Assembly: GCF_003966655.1 (NCBI RefSeq)
Contig: NZ_AP018795.1
Coordinates: forward strand, 558,001 to 622,000
Reading direction: 5' to 3'
Length of the DNA: 64,000 bases
DNA from: Acidithiobacillus ferridurans
GTDB taxonomy: Bacteria; Pseudomonadota; Gammaproteobacteria; Acidithiobacillales; Acidithiobacillaceae
A program made the position numbers and the translations under genes. The notes below the pieces were generated by a model. The model ran no database searches. It saw nothing but the letters and a program-made list of their open reading frames with translations, and was not told the DNA's origin. Of the stretch, positions 22,770-31,158 are shown one piece after another (the first letter of the stretch is position 1; the number at the start of each line of letters is the position of its first letter).

Positions 22770-23246
22770 TCACCTGGCAATGGTATTGGTGCGGCGGATT
22801 TTTTTCTGCAACTGGATCAGGCCGAAAAGCAAGGCCTCAGCAGTAGGCGGACAACCCGGTACATAGATATCTATCGGCACGATGCGGTCACAGCCCCGCA
22901 CGACGCTGTAGGAATAGTGATAATAACCGCCGCCGTTGGCACAGGAACCCATGGAGACCACCCAGCGCGGCTCCGGCATCTGGTCATAGACCTTGCGCAA
23001 GGCCGGGGCCATCTTGTTGACCAACGTCCCCGCAACGATCATCACGTCGGACTGGCGCGGACTGGGACGGAAGACGATACCGAAACGATCCAGGTCGTAA
23101 CGCGCGGCCCCGGCGTGCATCATCTCCACTGCACAGCAGGCGAGGCCGAACGTCATGGGCCAGAGGGAACCGGTACGGCCCCAGTTGACTACCGTGTCGA
23201 TGGTCGTGGTGACGAAACCCTTTTCAAGAAGGCCCTCTATTCCCAT
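22770..23246 (-). CDS. nuoB: NADH-quinone oxidoreductase subunit B (cluster N2)
   Basis: 158 residues from the ATG at 23246, which overlaps the nuoA stop. The N2 4Fe-4S ligands are visible: the adjacent cysteine pair in [29 protein letters not shown] and [13 protein letters not shown]. This is the last cluster before quinone. An upstream start seven codons earlier is possible but lacks family support. Confidence 0.97.
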   Translation of the reverse strand: MGIEGLLEKGFVTTTIDTVVNWGRTGSLWPMTFGLACCAVEMMHAGAARYDLDRFGIVFRPSPRQSDVMIVAGTLVNKMAPALRKVYDQMPEPRWVVSMGSCANGGGYYHYSYSVVRGCDRIVPIDIYVPGCPPTAEALLFGLIQLQKKIRRTNTIAR

Positions 23247-23593
23247 TCCAGCGCCCCCTTCTTCCATTCATAAATGAAACCGACCACGAGAATGGCGAGG
23301 AATAGCATCATGGCCAGAAAACCCGTCATCCCGATCTGGTCAAAGACCACCGCCCAGGGGAAGAGGAAGGCAATTTCCAGATCAAAGAGGATGAAAAGAA
23401 TGGCAACGAGATAGTAGCGCACGTCGAATTTCATGCGCGCATCTTCAAAGGCCTCGAACCCGCATTCATACGGCGAGAGCTTTTCGCTGTCCGGCCTGTG
23501 TGGCCCCAGCGAAGAACCCATCAGCAGCGAGGTTACGCCAACCACCAATGCGACGAGCAGAAATATGAGCACTGGCAAATAGTGGTTCAACAT
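23237..23593 (-). CDS. nuoA: NADH-quinone oxidoreductase subunit A
   Basis: 118 residues from the ATG at 23593; an in-frame GTG five codons earlier is an alternative. Three transmembrane helices flank the conserved loop [20 protein letters not shown], including the family cysteine. It is the first gene of the 14-gene nuo operon. In iron- and sulfur-oxidising autotrophs complex I is thought to run in reverse to make NADH; that role is inferred from the likely host. Confidence 0.97.
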   Translation of the reverse strand: MLNHYLPVLIFLLVALVVGVTSLLMGSSLGPHRPDSEKLSPYECGFEAFEDARMKFDVRYYLVAILFILFDLEIAFLFPWAVVFDQIGMTGFLAMMLFLAILVVGFIYEWKKGALEWE

Positions 23594-23673
23594 CTCCAAC
23601 CCCTCCACCCGATACGGGCCCCGGAAAACACATCCAAAGCCGCTGATAAATTATTTTTTTAGTAGATAAATCA

Positions 23674-23697
23674 TATCTCTGGATGATATCAGAGATA
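23674..23697. promoter_or_regulatory. Inverted repeat in the nuo upstream region
   Basis: TATCTCTG-N8-CAGAGATA is an exact 8-bp inverted repeat 80-105 bases upstream of nuoA. On the minus strand a TATGAT hexamer partly overlaps it and could be a -10 element, but no good -35 box sits at the right distance. It may be an operator for nuo or an extra hairpin behind the tRNA-Leu terminator. The sequence does not decide between them. Confidence 0.3.
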
Positions 23698-23718
23698 AAA
23701 AAACAGCCCGTAGGGCTG
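23697..23718 (-). terminator. Rho-independent terminator behind tRNA-Leu
   Basis: Read on the minus strand, CAGCCC-TAC-GGGCTG is followed directly by a run of seven T. It lies just downstream of tRNA-Leu and should end the ftsH-to-tRNA-Leu transcript before nuoA. Confidence 0.8.
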
Positions 23719-23723
23719 CAATT

Positions 23724-23808
23724 TGGTGCCGAAGACCGGACTCGAACCGGTATAGCTTGCGCCGCCGCCCCCTCAAGACGGTGTGTCTACCAATTTCACC
23801 ACTTCGGC
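23724..23808 (-). tRNA. tRNA-Leu (anticodon GAG)
   Basis: 85 bases with a long variable arm, as expected for leucine. The acceptor GCCGAAG pairs with CTTCGGC, followed by ACCA. The anticodon stem CCGTC/GGCGG encloses TTGAGGG, giving GAG. T loop GGTTCGAGTCC. Its place directly after secG matches the E. coli glmM-secG-leuU order. Confidence 0.96.
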
Positions 23809-23848
23809 CTGATAACTATTAAAACTCTCTCATGATGCGCTGGCGACG

Positions 23849-24250
23849 TCAAGGCTTGACGGGGGTCTTTTCTGCGACGACAGAAGAAGCCGCACTGGTC
23901 ACCGGGCCCGCTGCGCTTGCTACCGACTGCGCCGGAGCAGCAACGATGGGAGCTACGGGCGCCGACGTCGTCACCGGCGCCTTGCTGGGCAGAGCGATGC
24001 CGGAAAAAACACTGCTGCCGGAGTGATCGGAAAGATAGGCCAATCCAAGGCTGTTCAAAAAAAACAGCGCGCCGATCACGGCCGTAGTATGGCTCAGAAA
24101 ATTCCCCGCACCACGCGCTCCGAAAATCGTCTGAGAGCCACCGCCCCCGAAGACCGCGCCAATATCGGCACCCTGCCCCTTCTGAATCAGGACAAGGCCC
24201 ACCAGAACAAGACAAATAATGATCTGGAACACCAGCAACACCGTGTACAT
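23849..24250 (-). CDS. secG: Preprotein translocase subunit SecG
   Basis: 133 residues from the ATG at 24250 (MYTVLLVFQ). The open frame extends upstream into tpiA without family support. Two transmembrane helices flank the conserved cytoplasmic loop QKGQGADIGAVFGGGGSQTI and FGARGAGNFL. The C-terminal 50 residues are alanine-, serine- and proline-rich and low in complexity. SecG assists SecYE in protein export. It lies 4 bases after tpiA. Confidence 0.95.
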   Translation of the reverse strand: MYTVLLVFQIIICLVLVGLVLIQKGQGADIGAVFGGGGSQTIFGARGAGNFLSHTTAVIGALFFLNSLGLAYLSDHSGSSVFSGIALPSKAPVTTSAPVAPIVAAPAQSVASAAGPVTSAASSVVAEKTPVKP

Positions 24251-24254
24251 CGAC

Positions 24255-25027
24255 TCAGCCTCCTCGCCCTGCCGACTCGGCAGCATGACAAATTTGGATA
24301 AACTCACCCGCCTGCAGGGACGCGCCACCCACCAGGGCCCCGTCGATGTCCGCCTGGTCAAAAAGCGCGGCGGCGTTGTTGCCTTTCACACTTCCGCCAT
24401 AAAGCAGCAACAGACGCCTGGCAAGCTGCGCCGAATACGCGGCTGCCAACTCGCGGATGAACACATGAACCGCCTGTGCCTGTTCAGGGCTGGCGCTCAG
24501 ACCTGTGCCAATGGCCCAAACAGGTTCATAGGCAATGATCAGGTTGGGTTGGCTCGCCTCAAGATTCAGCAGGGGCAGCACGGCTTCGAGTTGGCGGCGT
24601 AATACCGCATCTGTGAGACCCTGCGCACGCTCCGCCTCTGTCTCACCCACGCAAACCACGGGAATGAGACCTGACAGCAATGCTGCTTTAATCTTCTGGA
24701 CGATCTGTGCGTCGCTCTCCGCAAAAATCTGCCGCCGCTCGGAATGCCCGATCAGCACATAACGGCACCCCATATCACGGAGCATGGCCCCGGATATTTC
24801 TCCGGTATAGGCGCCGCTGGCTTCCCAGAAAAGGTTTTGCCCCCCCAGCGCAAGGCGCTGCTTTTGGCCTCCTGGGACACTGCGTGGAGCAGGGTAAAAG
24901 GCGGGAAAATCACCACCTCCGGGCGCATCGGCTCTAGCCCTGCATGAAGAATGGCCTGGGTGAGATGCACGGCATCCCCACTCAGGCCGTTCATCTTCCA
25001 ATTTCCTGCTACCATAGTGGGACGCAC
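24255..25027 (-). CDS. tpiA: Triosephosphate isomerase, split by a -1 frameshift
   Basis: Interconverts dihydroxyacetone phosphate and glyceraldehyde 3-phosphate. The N-terminal part (GTG start at 25027, then RPTMVAGNWKMNGLSGDAVH with the catalytic lysine) is in one frame. The remainder (LALGGQNLFWEASGAYTGE, catalytic histidine in VLIGHSERR, catalytic glutamate in AYEPVWAIGTG, phosphate loop LYGGSVKGNN) is in another. The shift lies at or next to a run of seven G (C7 at 24840-24846 on the plus strand). Adding one base restores about 257 residues. AAGGA precedes the start. The gene is inserted between glmM and secG, as in several proteobacteria. Confidence 0.93.
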
Positions 25028-25133
25028 GGCGGTTCTTCCTTATGATCAGCGTCTGCGACAACCTCACCGTCCCCTGGGGGTGGCCGACAGCCCAGTAATG
25101 TAGGCGCCAGTGTAAAGATTCAGCTTCGAATGG

Positions 25134-26498
25134 TCAATTTCGTGGTCTTGGGACGGCACCGGCAAGAGCCAGCTTGGTTAAACCACTGGTCAGCGCTGCG
25201 GCTACATCCGCCGCCATATCAGCGGATGCTGCCTCGACCATGATCCGTAATACCGGTTCCGTACCGGATGGCCGCACCAGCAGGCGCCCGCTTCCTCCCA
25301 GACGATCCTCCGCATCCGCAATGAGTTGGTGTGCCGATGACTGATCGAGCAGCGTTTGTGCCCCAGCCATGCGCACACTTTTCAGCACCTGGGGGAAAGC
25401 GCTATAGCCTTCCCGCAGGGCTGCCAGCGCCACACCGCTGCGGCGCAGAATGGCCAGTATCCGCAGCGCGGCAAGGATGCCATCGCCGGTAGTGTTCGCG
25501 GGTGTGATGATGTGCCCCGACGACTCCCCACCCAGCGGGTAGCCATGGCGGCGCATGGCTTCCAGTACGTAACGGTCACCTACGGGCGTGCGCAGCATGG
25601 GCACACCACAGCCGGCCAGCGCCTGCTCCAGGGCCAGGTTGCTCATGACCGTACCCACCACGCCGGAGAGCCCACCGTTCTGGCACATATTTCGCGCCAG
25701 CAGCCAAAGAATTTCGTCACCGTCGAGCAACTCACCCCGATCGTCCACCAGAAGCAGGCGATCACCGTCACCATCAAACGCAATGCCCATATCGGCGCCG
25801 GTGCGTAGCACCGCAGCACGCAGCGCTTCAGGGTGAGTGGAACCCACCTGATCATTGATATTGATGCCGTTGGGCTCCGCTCCCAGCAAGTCCAGTGTGG
25901 CTCCCAACTCCCCGAAAATCATGGGCGCTACTTTGTAGTTGGCGCCATGCGCACAGTCCAGCACCAGACGTATTCCGCGCAGATCGAGGTCGGCGGGAAA
26001 GGTGGTTTTACAGAACTCCACATAACGGCCCGCCGCATCATCCACCCGCCGGGCCTTGCCCAGCCGTTCCGAGGCCGAGAGCGCCATCGGCCGGTCCATC
26101 CATGCTTCGATGGCCTCCTCCTGGGCATCCGGCAACTTGTAACCGTCTCCGGAGAAGAATTTTATGCCGTTGTCCTGATAAGGGTTGTGCGAGGCGCTGA
26201 TCACAATACCGGCATCCGCGCGCAGGGTACGGGTCAGATAGGCGATGGCCGGCGTCGGTAAGGGGCCGACCAGTAGAACATCGACGCCTGCCGCCGCCAA
26301 CCCGGACTCCAGGGCAGACTCCAGCATGTATCCGGACAGACGGGTATCCTTGCCGATAACTACCCGGGGCCGACCTGGCGCGTCGGCGGTGAGTACGTGC
26401 CCCGCAGCCCAGCCCAGGCGGAGTACCCATTCCGGGTGAATAACAGAATCACCGACCTGACCACGTACTCCGTCGGTCCCAAACCATTTTCTGGCCAT
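25134..26498 (-). CDS. glmM: Phosphoglucosamine mutase
   Basis: 454 residues. Converts glucosamine 6-phosphate to the 1-phosphate for UDP-GlcNAc, hence peptidoglycan and LPS. It starts MARKWFGTDGVRGQVGD. The active-site phosphoserine loop is GIVISASHNPYQDNGIKFF near residue 100, the metal loop DGDGDR is near 240, the sugar-binding GGESSGHII near 325, and the phosphate-binding RPSGTEPVLRIM near 410. All catalytic elements are intact. Confidence 0.97.
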   Translation of the reverse strand: MARKWFGTDGVRGQVGDSVIHPEWVLRLGWAAGHVLTADAPGRPRVVIGKDTRLSGYMLESALESGLAAAGVDVLLVGPLPTPAIAYLTRTLRADAGIVISASHNPYQDNGIKFFSGDGYKLPDAQEEAIEAWMDRPMALSASERLGKARRVDDAAGRYVEFCKTTFPADLDLRGIRLVLDCAHGANYKVAPMIFGELGATLDLLGAEPNGININDQVGSTHPEALRAAVLRTGADMGIAFDGDGDRLLLVDDRGELLDGDEILWLLARNMCQNGGLSGVVGTVMSNLALEQALAGCGVPMLRTPVGDRYVLEAMRRHGYPLGGESSGHIITPANTTGDGILAALRILAILRRSGVALAALREGYSAFPQVLKSVRMAGAQTLLDQSSAHQLIADAEDRLGGSGRLLVRPSGTEPVLRIMVEAASADMAADVAAALTSGLTKLALAGAVPRPRN

Positions 26499-26536
26499 CG
26501 TTTGCCTAACTCCACATAGGAACAGCGGTCTTCAAA

Positions 26537-27370
26537 TCAAGCCAATCCGCGCCAGACCCGCAATGCCTGCACCGTTTCTGCGACGTCGTGGACGCGTACG
26601 ATACTGGCGCCGCGCGACACGGCCCAAAGTGCCGCGGCAACACTGCCCGCCACACGCTCAGAAGCCGATTCTACGCCAGAAAGCTCACCGATCATGCGTT
26701 TGCGGGAAAGACCGACAAGCAGCGGCGCCTCTAGGGACGCAAGGTCATCCAGATGGCGCAGCAAAGTACGATTTGCTTGCAGATCCTTGGCAAAACCAAA
26801 GCCGGGATCTACCAGCAGATGGTGCCGGGGAATGCCTGCGGCGACACACTGTGCTACACGCTCGAACAGGAAATCCTTCACCTCTGCCACGACATCGCGG
26901 TAACGGGTGTTCTCCTGCATATTCTGCGGGGTACCCCGCATGTGCATCAGACAGACGGGAATACCCAACCCTGCGATGGTCTCCAGCGCCAGCGGATCAG
27001 TACGCAACGCGGTCACGTCATTCATGAGCCCTGCGCCCAGAGACCAGGCTGCACGCATGACAGCGGCTTTGCTGGTGTCAATGGAAATGGGCAGCGGCAC
27101 CTCCGCCGCCACCGCCTCCAGCACCGGCAGAAGTCGCCGCAGCTCTTCCTCCTGCGTCACCGCCGGCGCCCCAGGGCGGGTGGATTCCGCCCCGATATCG
27201 ATGATATCGGCACCCTCCTCCCACATCCGTTGGGCGCGCCCGAGGGCGGCATCCACAGACAGATAGGTACCGCCATCCGAAAAGGAATCAGGAGTGATAT
27301 TGAGCACTCCCATAACACAAGGGCGCCCAAGAACCAGGGGGCGCCCGTTGCAATCCAGCGTCAGGGTCAA
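26537..27370 (-). CDS. folP: Dihydropteroate synthase
   Basis: 277 residues. Condenses para-aminobenzoate with the pterin diphosphate in folate synthesis. Signatures: VMGVLNITPDSFSDGG near residue 20, ADIIDIGAESTRPGA near 55, a DTSKAAV strand, and GLSRKRMIGEL. The start is a TTG overlapping the ftsH stop. The next ATG (27313) would cut into the first signature, so TTG is preferred. It lies between ftsH and glmM, as in E. coli. Confidence 0.95.
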   Translation of the reverse strand: MTLTLDCNGRPLVLGRPCVMGVLNITPDSFSDGGTYLSVDAALGRAQRMWEEGADIIDIGAESTRPGAPAVTQEEELRRLLPVLEAVAAEVPLPISIDTSKAAVMRAAWSLGAGLMNDVTALRTDPLALETIAGLGIPVCLMHMRGTPQNMQENTRYRDVVAEVKDFLFERVAQCVAAGIPRHHLLVDPGFGFAKDLQANRTLLRHLDDLASLEAPLLVGLSRKRMIGELSGVESASERVAGSVAAALWAVSRGASIVRVHDVAETVQALRVWRGLA

Positions 27371-29292
27371 ACCGGATGTTCGCCGGGGTTGAGGCCGGGC
27401 AACGACTGCCCGCCGGATTTGTCGGCCGTTGTGACATTGCCGTCGGGGATGGAAGGATAGCTTCCCGTTCCCCCTTCCACCGGCGGCTGCGGATCATGCC
27501 CCGCCATGATAGCGCTCACCTGTTTTGCGTCCAATGTCTCATACTTCAGCAGGGCCTTGGCCATGGCCTCAACCTTGTCGCGATTTTCTTCGATCAGCTT
27601 ACGGGCAATACCGTAGCGCTCCTGAATAATATCGCGCACCTCTCCGTCCACGGTCCTCGCCGTCTGCTCGGAGATATTGCTGTGCTTGGTCATTTCCCGA
27701 CCAATGAATACCTCTTCCTCTTTTTCACCAATGACCATCGGCCCGATGCCGGACATACCCCACTGGGTCACCATGCGCCGCGCCAGGTCGGTGGCACGCT
27801 CGATGTCATTACCTGCGCCGGTCGTCATCTGGTTGAGAAATACTTCTTCGGCGATGCGTCCACCCATGAGAATGGAGATATTGTTGAGAATTTCCTGACG
27901 CTCGTAGTTGAAGCGATCCTCCGTCGGCAACTGCATGGTGAGCCCCAAGGCCCGACCACGCGGGATAATGGTGACTTTATGCACGGGGTCCGTGCCCGGA
28001 AGCAGCTTGGCCACCACGGCATGACCGGACTCATGATAGGCCGTGGTCTCACGCTGTTTGTCGCTCATCACCACCGACTTGCGTTCGGCGCCCATCATGA
28101 CCTTGTCCTTGGCATCTTCAAAGTCAATCATGTCCACCAGACGCTTGCTTCTACGAGCGGCCATCAGCGCCGCCTCATTGACCAGGTTGGCCAGATCGGC
28201 GCCGGAGAAGCCAGGGGTACCGCGGGCAATGACCTTGGCGTCCACGTCGGGGGCAACCGGTACCTTGCGCATGTGTACCTGCAGAATCTGCTCGCGTCCG
28301 CGAATGTCAGGCAACGGGACGGTGACCTGCCGATCGAAGCGGCCGGGCCGCAACAACGCCGGATCCAGCACATCCGGACGGTTGGTAGCCGCGACGACAA
28401 TGATGCCCTCGGTGCCCTCGAACCCATCCATTTCCACCAGCAACTGATTCAGGGTCTGCTCGCGTTCATCATTACCGCCACCCAGGCCAGCGCCACGCTG
28501 ACGACCCACTGCGTCGATTTCGTCAATGAAGATAATGCAGGGGGCATGCTTTTTAGCCTGCTCAAACATGTCGCGAACCCGCGACGCGCCTACGCCGACA
28601 AACATTTCCACGAAGTCGGACCCGGAAATGGAGAAGAACGGTACCCGCGCCTCTCCGGCGATGGCACGCGCCAGCAGGGTCTTACCGGAACCCGGCGAAC
28701 CCATGAGCAGCACACCCTTGGGAATACGCCCGCCGAGGCGCTGAAACTTCTGCGGATCGCGCAGGAATTCAACAATCTCGGCCAGTTCGTCCTTGGCTTC
28801 TTCAACACCTGCCACATCGGCAAAAGTGACCTTGTTGTTTTCCTCGGTCAGCATCCGCGCCTTGCTGCGGCCAAAGGTCATCGCGCCGCGACCACCGGCG
28901 CCACCACCGCCCATCTGGCGCATGAAGAATATCCACACGCCGATCAGCAGCAACATCGGGAACCATGAGATGAGAATGGAGAGCAGCAGCGACTGCCCCT
29001 CCGGGGGCTTGACCGAGATCTTCACTCCCGCAGCCAACAGTTGGGGAACAATCTGGGTATCGTTTGCCGGGGTGTAGACACTGAAATGCTGCCCAGAATT
29101 CAGGCTGCCTTCCACATGATTACCGTTGATGGTGACATCCGCGACCTGACCTTGCTTGATACTACTCACGAAGGTCGAAAAATCCATGGCCTGGGCCGGG
29201 GTAGAACTGCTCGTATTGAGGTTCTGGAACACCAGCATCAGGATAACACCGATCGCCACCCACAACAGTACATTTTTTAAGACATTATTCAT
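27367..29292 (-). CDS. ftsH: ATP-dependent zinc metalloprotease FtsH
   Basis: 641 residues, a membrane-anchored AAA+ protease for membrane quality control. Two N-terminal transmembrane helices (about 5-23 and 101-122) flank a periplasmic domain. The AAA module has Walker [11 protein letters not shown], Walker [13 protein letters not shown] and the arginine-finger region RPGRFDRQ. The protease domain has the zinc motif HESGH (in [13 protein letters not shown]). The C terminus is proline/glycine-rich. It heads the ftsH-folP-glmM-tpiA-secG-tRNA-Leu operon. Confidence 0.98.
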   Translation of the reverse strand: MNNVLKNVLLWVAIGVILMLVFQNLNTSSSTPAQAMDFSTFVSSIKQGQVADVTINGNHVEGSLNSGQHFSVYTPANDTQIVPQLLAAGVKISVKPPEGQSLLLSILISWFPMLLLIGVWIFFMRQMGGGGAGGRGAMTFGRSKARMLTEENNKVTFADVAGVEEAKDELAEIVEFLRDPQKFQRLGGRIPKGVLLMGSPGSGKTLLARAIAGEARVPFFSISGSDFVEMFVGVGASRVRDMFEQAKKHAPCIIFIDEIDAVGRQRGAGLGGGNDEREQTLNQLLVEMDGFEGTEGIIVVAATNRPDVLDPALLRPGRFDRQVTVPLPDIRGREQILQVHMRKVPVAPDVDAKVIARGTPGFSGADLANLVNEAALMAARRSKRLVDMIDFEDAKDKVMMGAERKSVVMSDKQRETTAYHESGHAVVAKLLPGTDPVHKVTIIPRGRALGLTMQLPTEDRFNYERQEILNNISILMGGRIAEEVFLNQMTTGAGNDIERATDLARRMVTQWGMSGIGPMVIGEKEEEVFIGREMTKHSNISEQTARTVDGEVRDIIQERYGIARKLIEENRDKVEAMAKALLKYETLDAKQVSAIMAGHDPQPPVEGGTGSYPSIPDGNVTTADKSGGQSLPGLNPGEHPV

Positions 29293-29388
29293 TAGCTCAC
29301 CCCCGACCGGGAGAATTTAGACTGATTATAAGACCAATATATCGTCCGATCTTAACCTTCTCAAGACCACCTGACAAGAGCAGCTTCC

Positions 29389-30834
29389 TCAACCCTGCGT
29401 TCCCCCCACCGTCAAATCACGGATTTTCAGCGTCGGCTGTCCAACACCTACCGGTACACTCTGGCCATCCTTACCACAAGTACCCACTCCTGTATCCATC
29501 TGGAGGTCGTTGCCGATCATTTCAACCCTGGTGAGCACATCCGGGCCGTTGCCGATCAGGGTCGCGCCCTTGACAGGCCTGGTTATCTTACCGTTCTCGA
29601 TCAGATATGCTTCCGATGCGGAAAAAACAAATTTGCCATTGGTGATGTCCACCTGACCGCCACCAAAGTTGACGGCGTAGAGTCCGCGTTTGACGCTGGC
29701 GATGATTTCCCGAGGATCGCGGTCCCCGGCCCGCATATAGGTATTGGTCATCCGCGGCATCGGCAAGTGTGCGTAAGACTCGCGGCGTCCATTACCGGTC
29801 GAACGCGTCCCGGTCAAACGCGCATTCAGGGTGTCCTGCAGATAACCTTTGAGAATGCCATCCTCAATCAGCGTCGTACACTGAGTCGGGGTCCCTTCGT
29901 CATCGACATTCAGACTCCCGCGGCGACCATCGAGCGTACCGTCATCCACGACAGTGACACCCGGCGCGGCGACCCGCTGGCCGACCCGACCGCTGAAGGC
30001 GCTGGTCCCCTTGCGATTGAAGTCCCCCTCCAGTCCGTGGCCAATGGCCTCGTGCAGCAGCACGCCCGGCCATCCCGGCCCGAGGACCACTTCCATAGTG
30101 CCGGCTGGGGCCGCCTCCGCCTCCAGATTGACGAGCGCCTGACGCGCGGCTTCCCGGGCGAAGCCTTCGGCCATGTCGCCCTGAAGAAAGGTCTGATAAT
30201 CGTAACGGCCGCCGCCACCGGCACTACCCTGCTCACGCCGCCCGCCCTGCTCGGCGATGACGGAGACGTTGAGGCGCACCAAGGGACGCACATCGGCAGC
30301 CAGCGTACCGTCGAGACGCGCCACCAGCACCGCCTCGAAGCGGGCAGTGAGGCTGGCCATCACCTGGACAATGCGCGGATCGCAGGCCCGGGCGGCCCGT
30401 TCCACCCGTTCCAGCAGGGCGATTTTCTCGCTGTTGGAAATGGAAGCCAGAGGATCGACCGGCGGATATAGTGCCAGCCCCGGACGCTGCTGCCAGACCA
30501 GTCCTTTCGTCTGACCCGGACGATGGACAATGGCGCGCGCCGCATCCGCCGCCGTCAACAAGGCATCAACCGCGATTTCGTCAGAATAGGCCAACCCCTG
30601 ACGCTCACCGCTCACCGCCCGCACGCCCACTCCCTGTTCAATGGAGTGACTGCCCGACTTCACGACCCCTTCTTCCAGGCTAAAGCCCTCGCTGCGGCTG
30701 TACTGAAAATACAGATCCGCATCATCCAGGGCGCGATGGGAGAGGCGACCGAACACCTTTTCCAACGCCCCCTCGCAGATTCCGCCAGGTGCAAAAAGGG
30801 TAGCGCGGGCAATTTCCAGGGCTGAGGCAGTCAT
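29389..30834 (-). CDS. tldD: Metalloprotease TldD
   Basis: 481 residues from the ATG at 30834, which has AGGA upstream; the frame extends 16 codons further without family support. The zinc motif HEAIGH is in [21 protein letters not shown]-terminal family segments are [20 protein letters not shown] and [16 protein letters not shown]-like sequence near residue 450 (here [20 protein letters not shown]). TldD works with TldE/PmbA in peptide and microcin maturation and gyrase-toxin processing in E. coli; no tldE is in this window. It is divergent from nrdA. Confidence 0.95.
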   Translation of the reverse strand: MTASALEIARATLFAPGGICEGALEKVFGRLSHRALDDADLYFQYSRSEGFSLEEGVVKSGSHSIEQGVGVRAVSGERQGLAYSDEIAVDALLTAADAARAIVHRPGQTKGLVWQQRPGLALYPPVDPLASISNSEKIALLERVERAARACDPRIVQVMASLTARFEAVLVARLDGTLAADVRPLVRLNVSVIAEQGGRREQGSAGGGGRYDYQTFLQGDMAEGFAREAARQALVNLEAEAAPAGTMEVVLGPGWPGVLLHEAIGHGLEGDFNRKGTSAFSGRVGQRVAAPGVTVVDDGTLDGRRGSLNVDDEGTPTQCTTLIEDGILKGYLQDTLNARLTGTRSTGNGRRESYAHLPMPRMTNTYMRAGDRDPREIIASVKRGLYAVNFGGGQVDITNGKFVFSASEAYLIENGKITRPVKGATLIGNGPDVLTRVEMIGNDLQMDTGVGTCGKDGQSVPVGVGQPTLKIRDLTVGGTQG

Positions 30835-31049
30835 GACGTTCCTTTCTGACAGATTAAGATGGTCAGTATGCGCCCAACCCATGGTTTAGAACAAGTCCAA
30901 ACCATCTGTTGCGCCTGCTACAGAGCAGGGTTGTCGGCAGCCAGATCCGCACCGCCATCCACCCGCCGACCGGGACAAAATTTCGTCGTGAAATGATACC
31001 GCTGGTTCGGTTATCCACATCTTTTGCACCATTTGCGCACCATATTATG

Positions 31050-31065
31050 CACAAGATGTAGTTGA
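31050..31065 (+). promoter_or_regulatory. NrdR box 1 upstream of nrdA
   Basis: GCACAAGATGTAGTTG matches the NrdR consensus acaCwAtATaTwGtgt at most positions, including the central CAAxAT and TwGt. It overlaps the -35 hexamer. NrdR is the nucleotide-sensing repressor of ribonucleotide reductase genes; its gene is not in this window. Confidence 0.75.
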
Positions 31066-31090
31066 CACTGACAGAAACGAGTCTATATTT
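31063..31090 (+). promoter_or_regulatory. Sigma-70-type promoter for nrdAB
   Basis: TTGACA at 31063-31068 and TATATT at 31085-31090, separated by 16 bases. A start point near 31097 would give a leader of about 60 bases before nrdA. Both hexamers are covered by NrdR boxes, which fits repression by occlusion. Confidence 0.75.
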
Positions 31091-31096
31091 AGTATT
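31081..31096 (+). promoter_or_regulatory. NrdR box 2 upstream of nrdA
   Basis: AGTCTATATTTAGTAT contains the core CTATAT-TTAGT of the NrdR consensus. It starts exactly 31 bases after box 1, the three-helical-turn spacing typical of paired NrdR boxes. It covers the -10 hexamer. Confidence 0.78.
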
Positions 31097-31158
31097 CAGG
31101 TGCCACGCTTTCCGCTATCGCTGCTTGTCCTCACCACCGCCCTGATCTGGAGTCGCCC

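Noticed and set aside
27376-28968. Plus-strand frame of 530 codons opposite ftsH
   Set aside because: Antisense shadow; FtsH has all AAA and zinc motifs on the minus strand.
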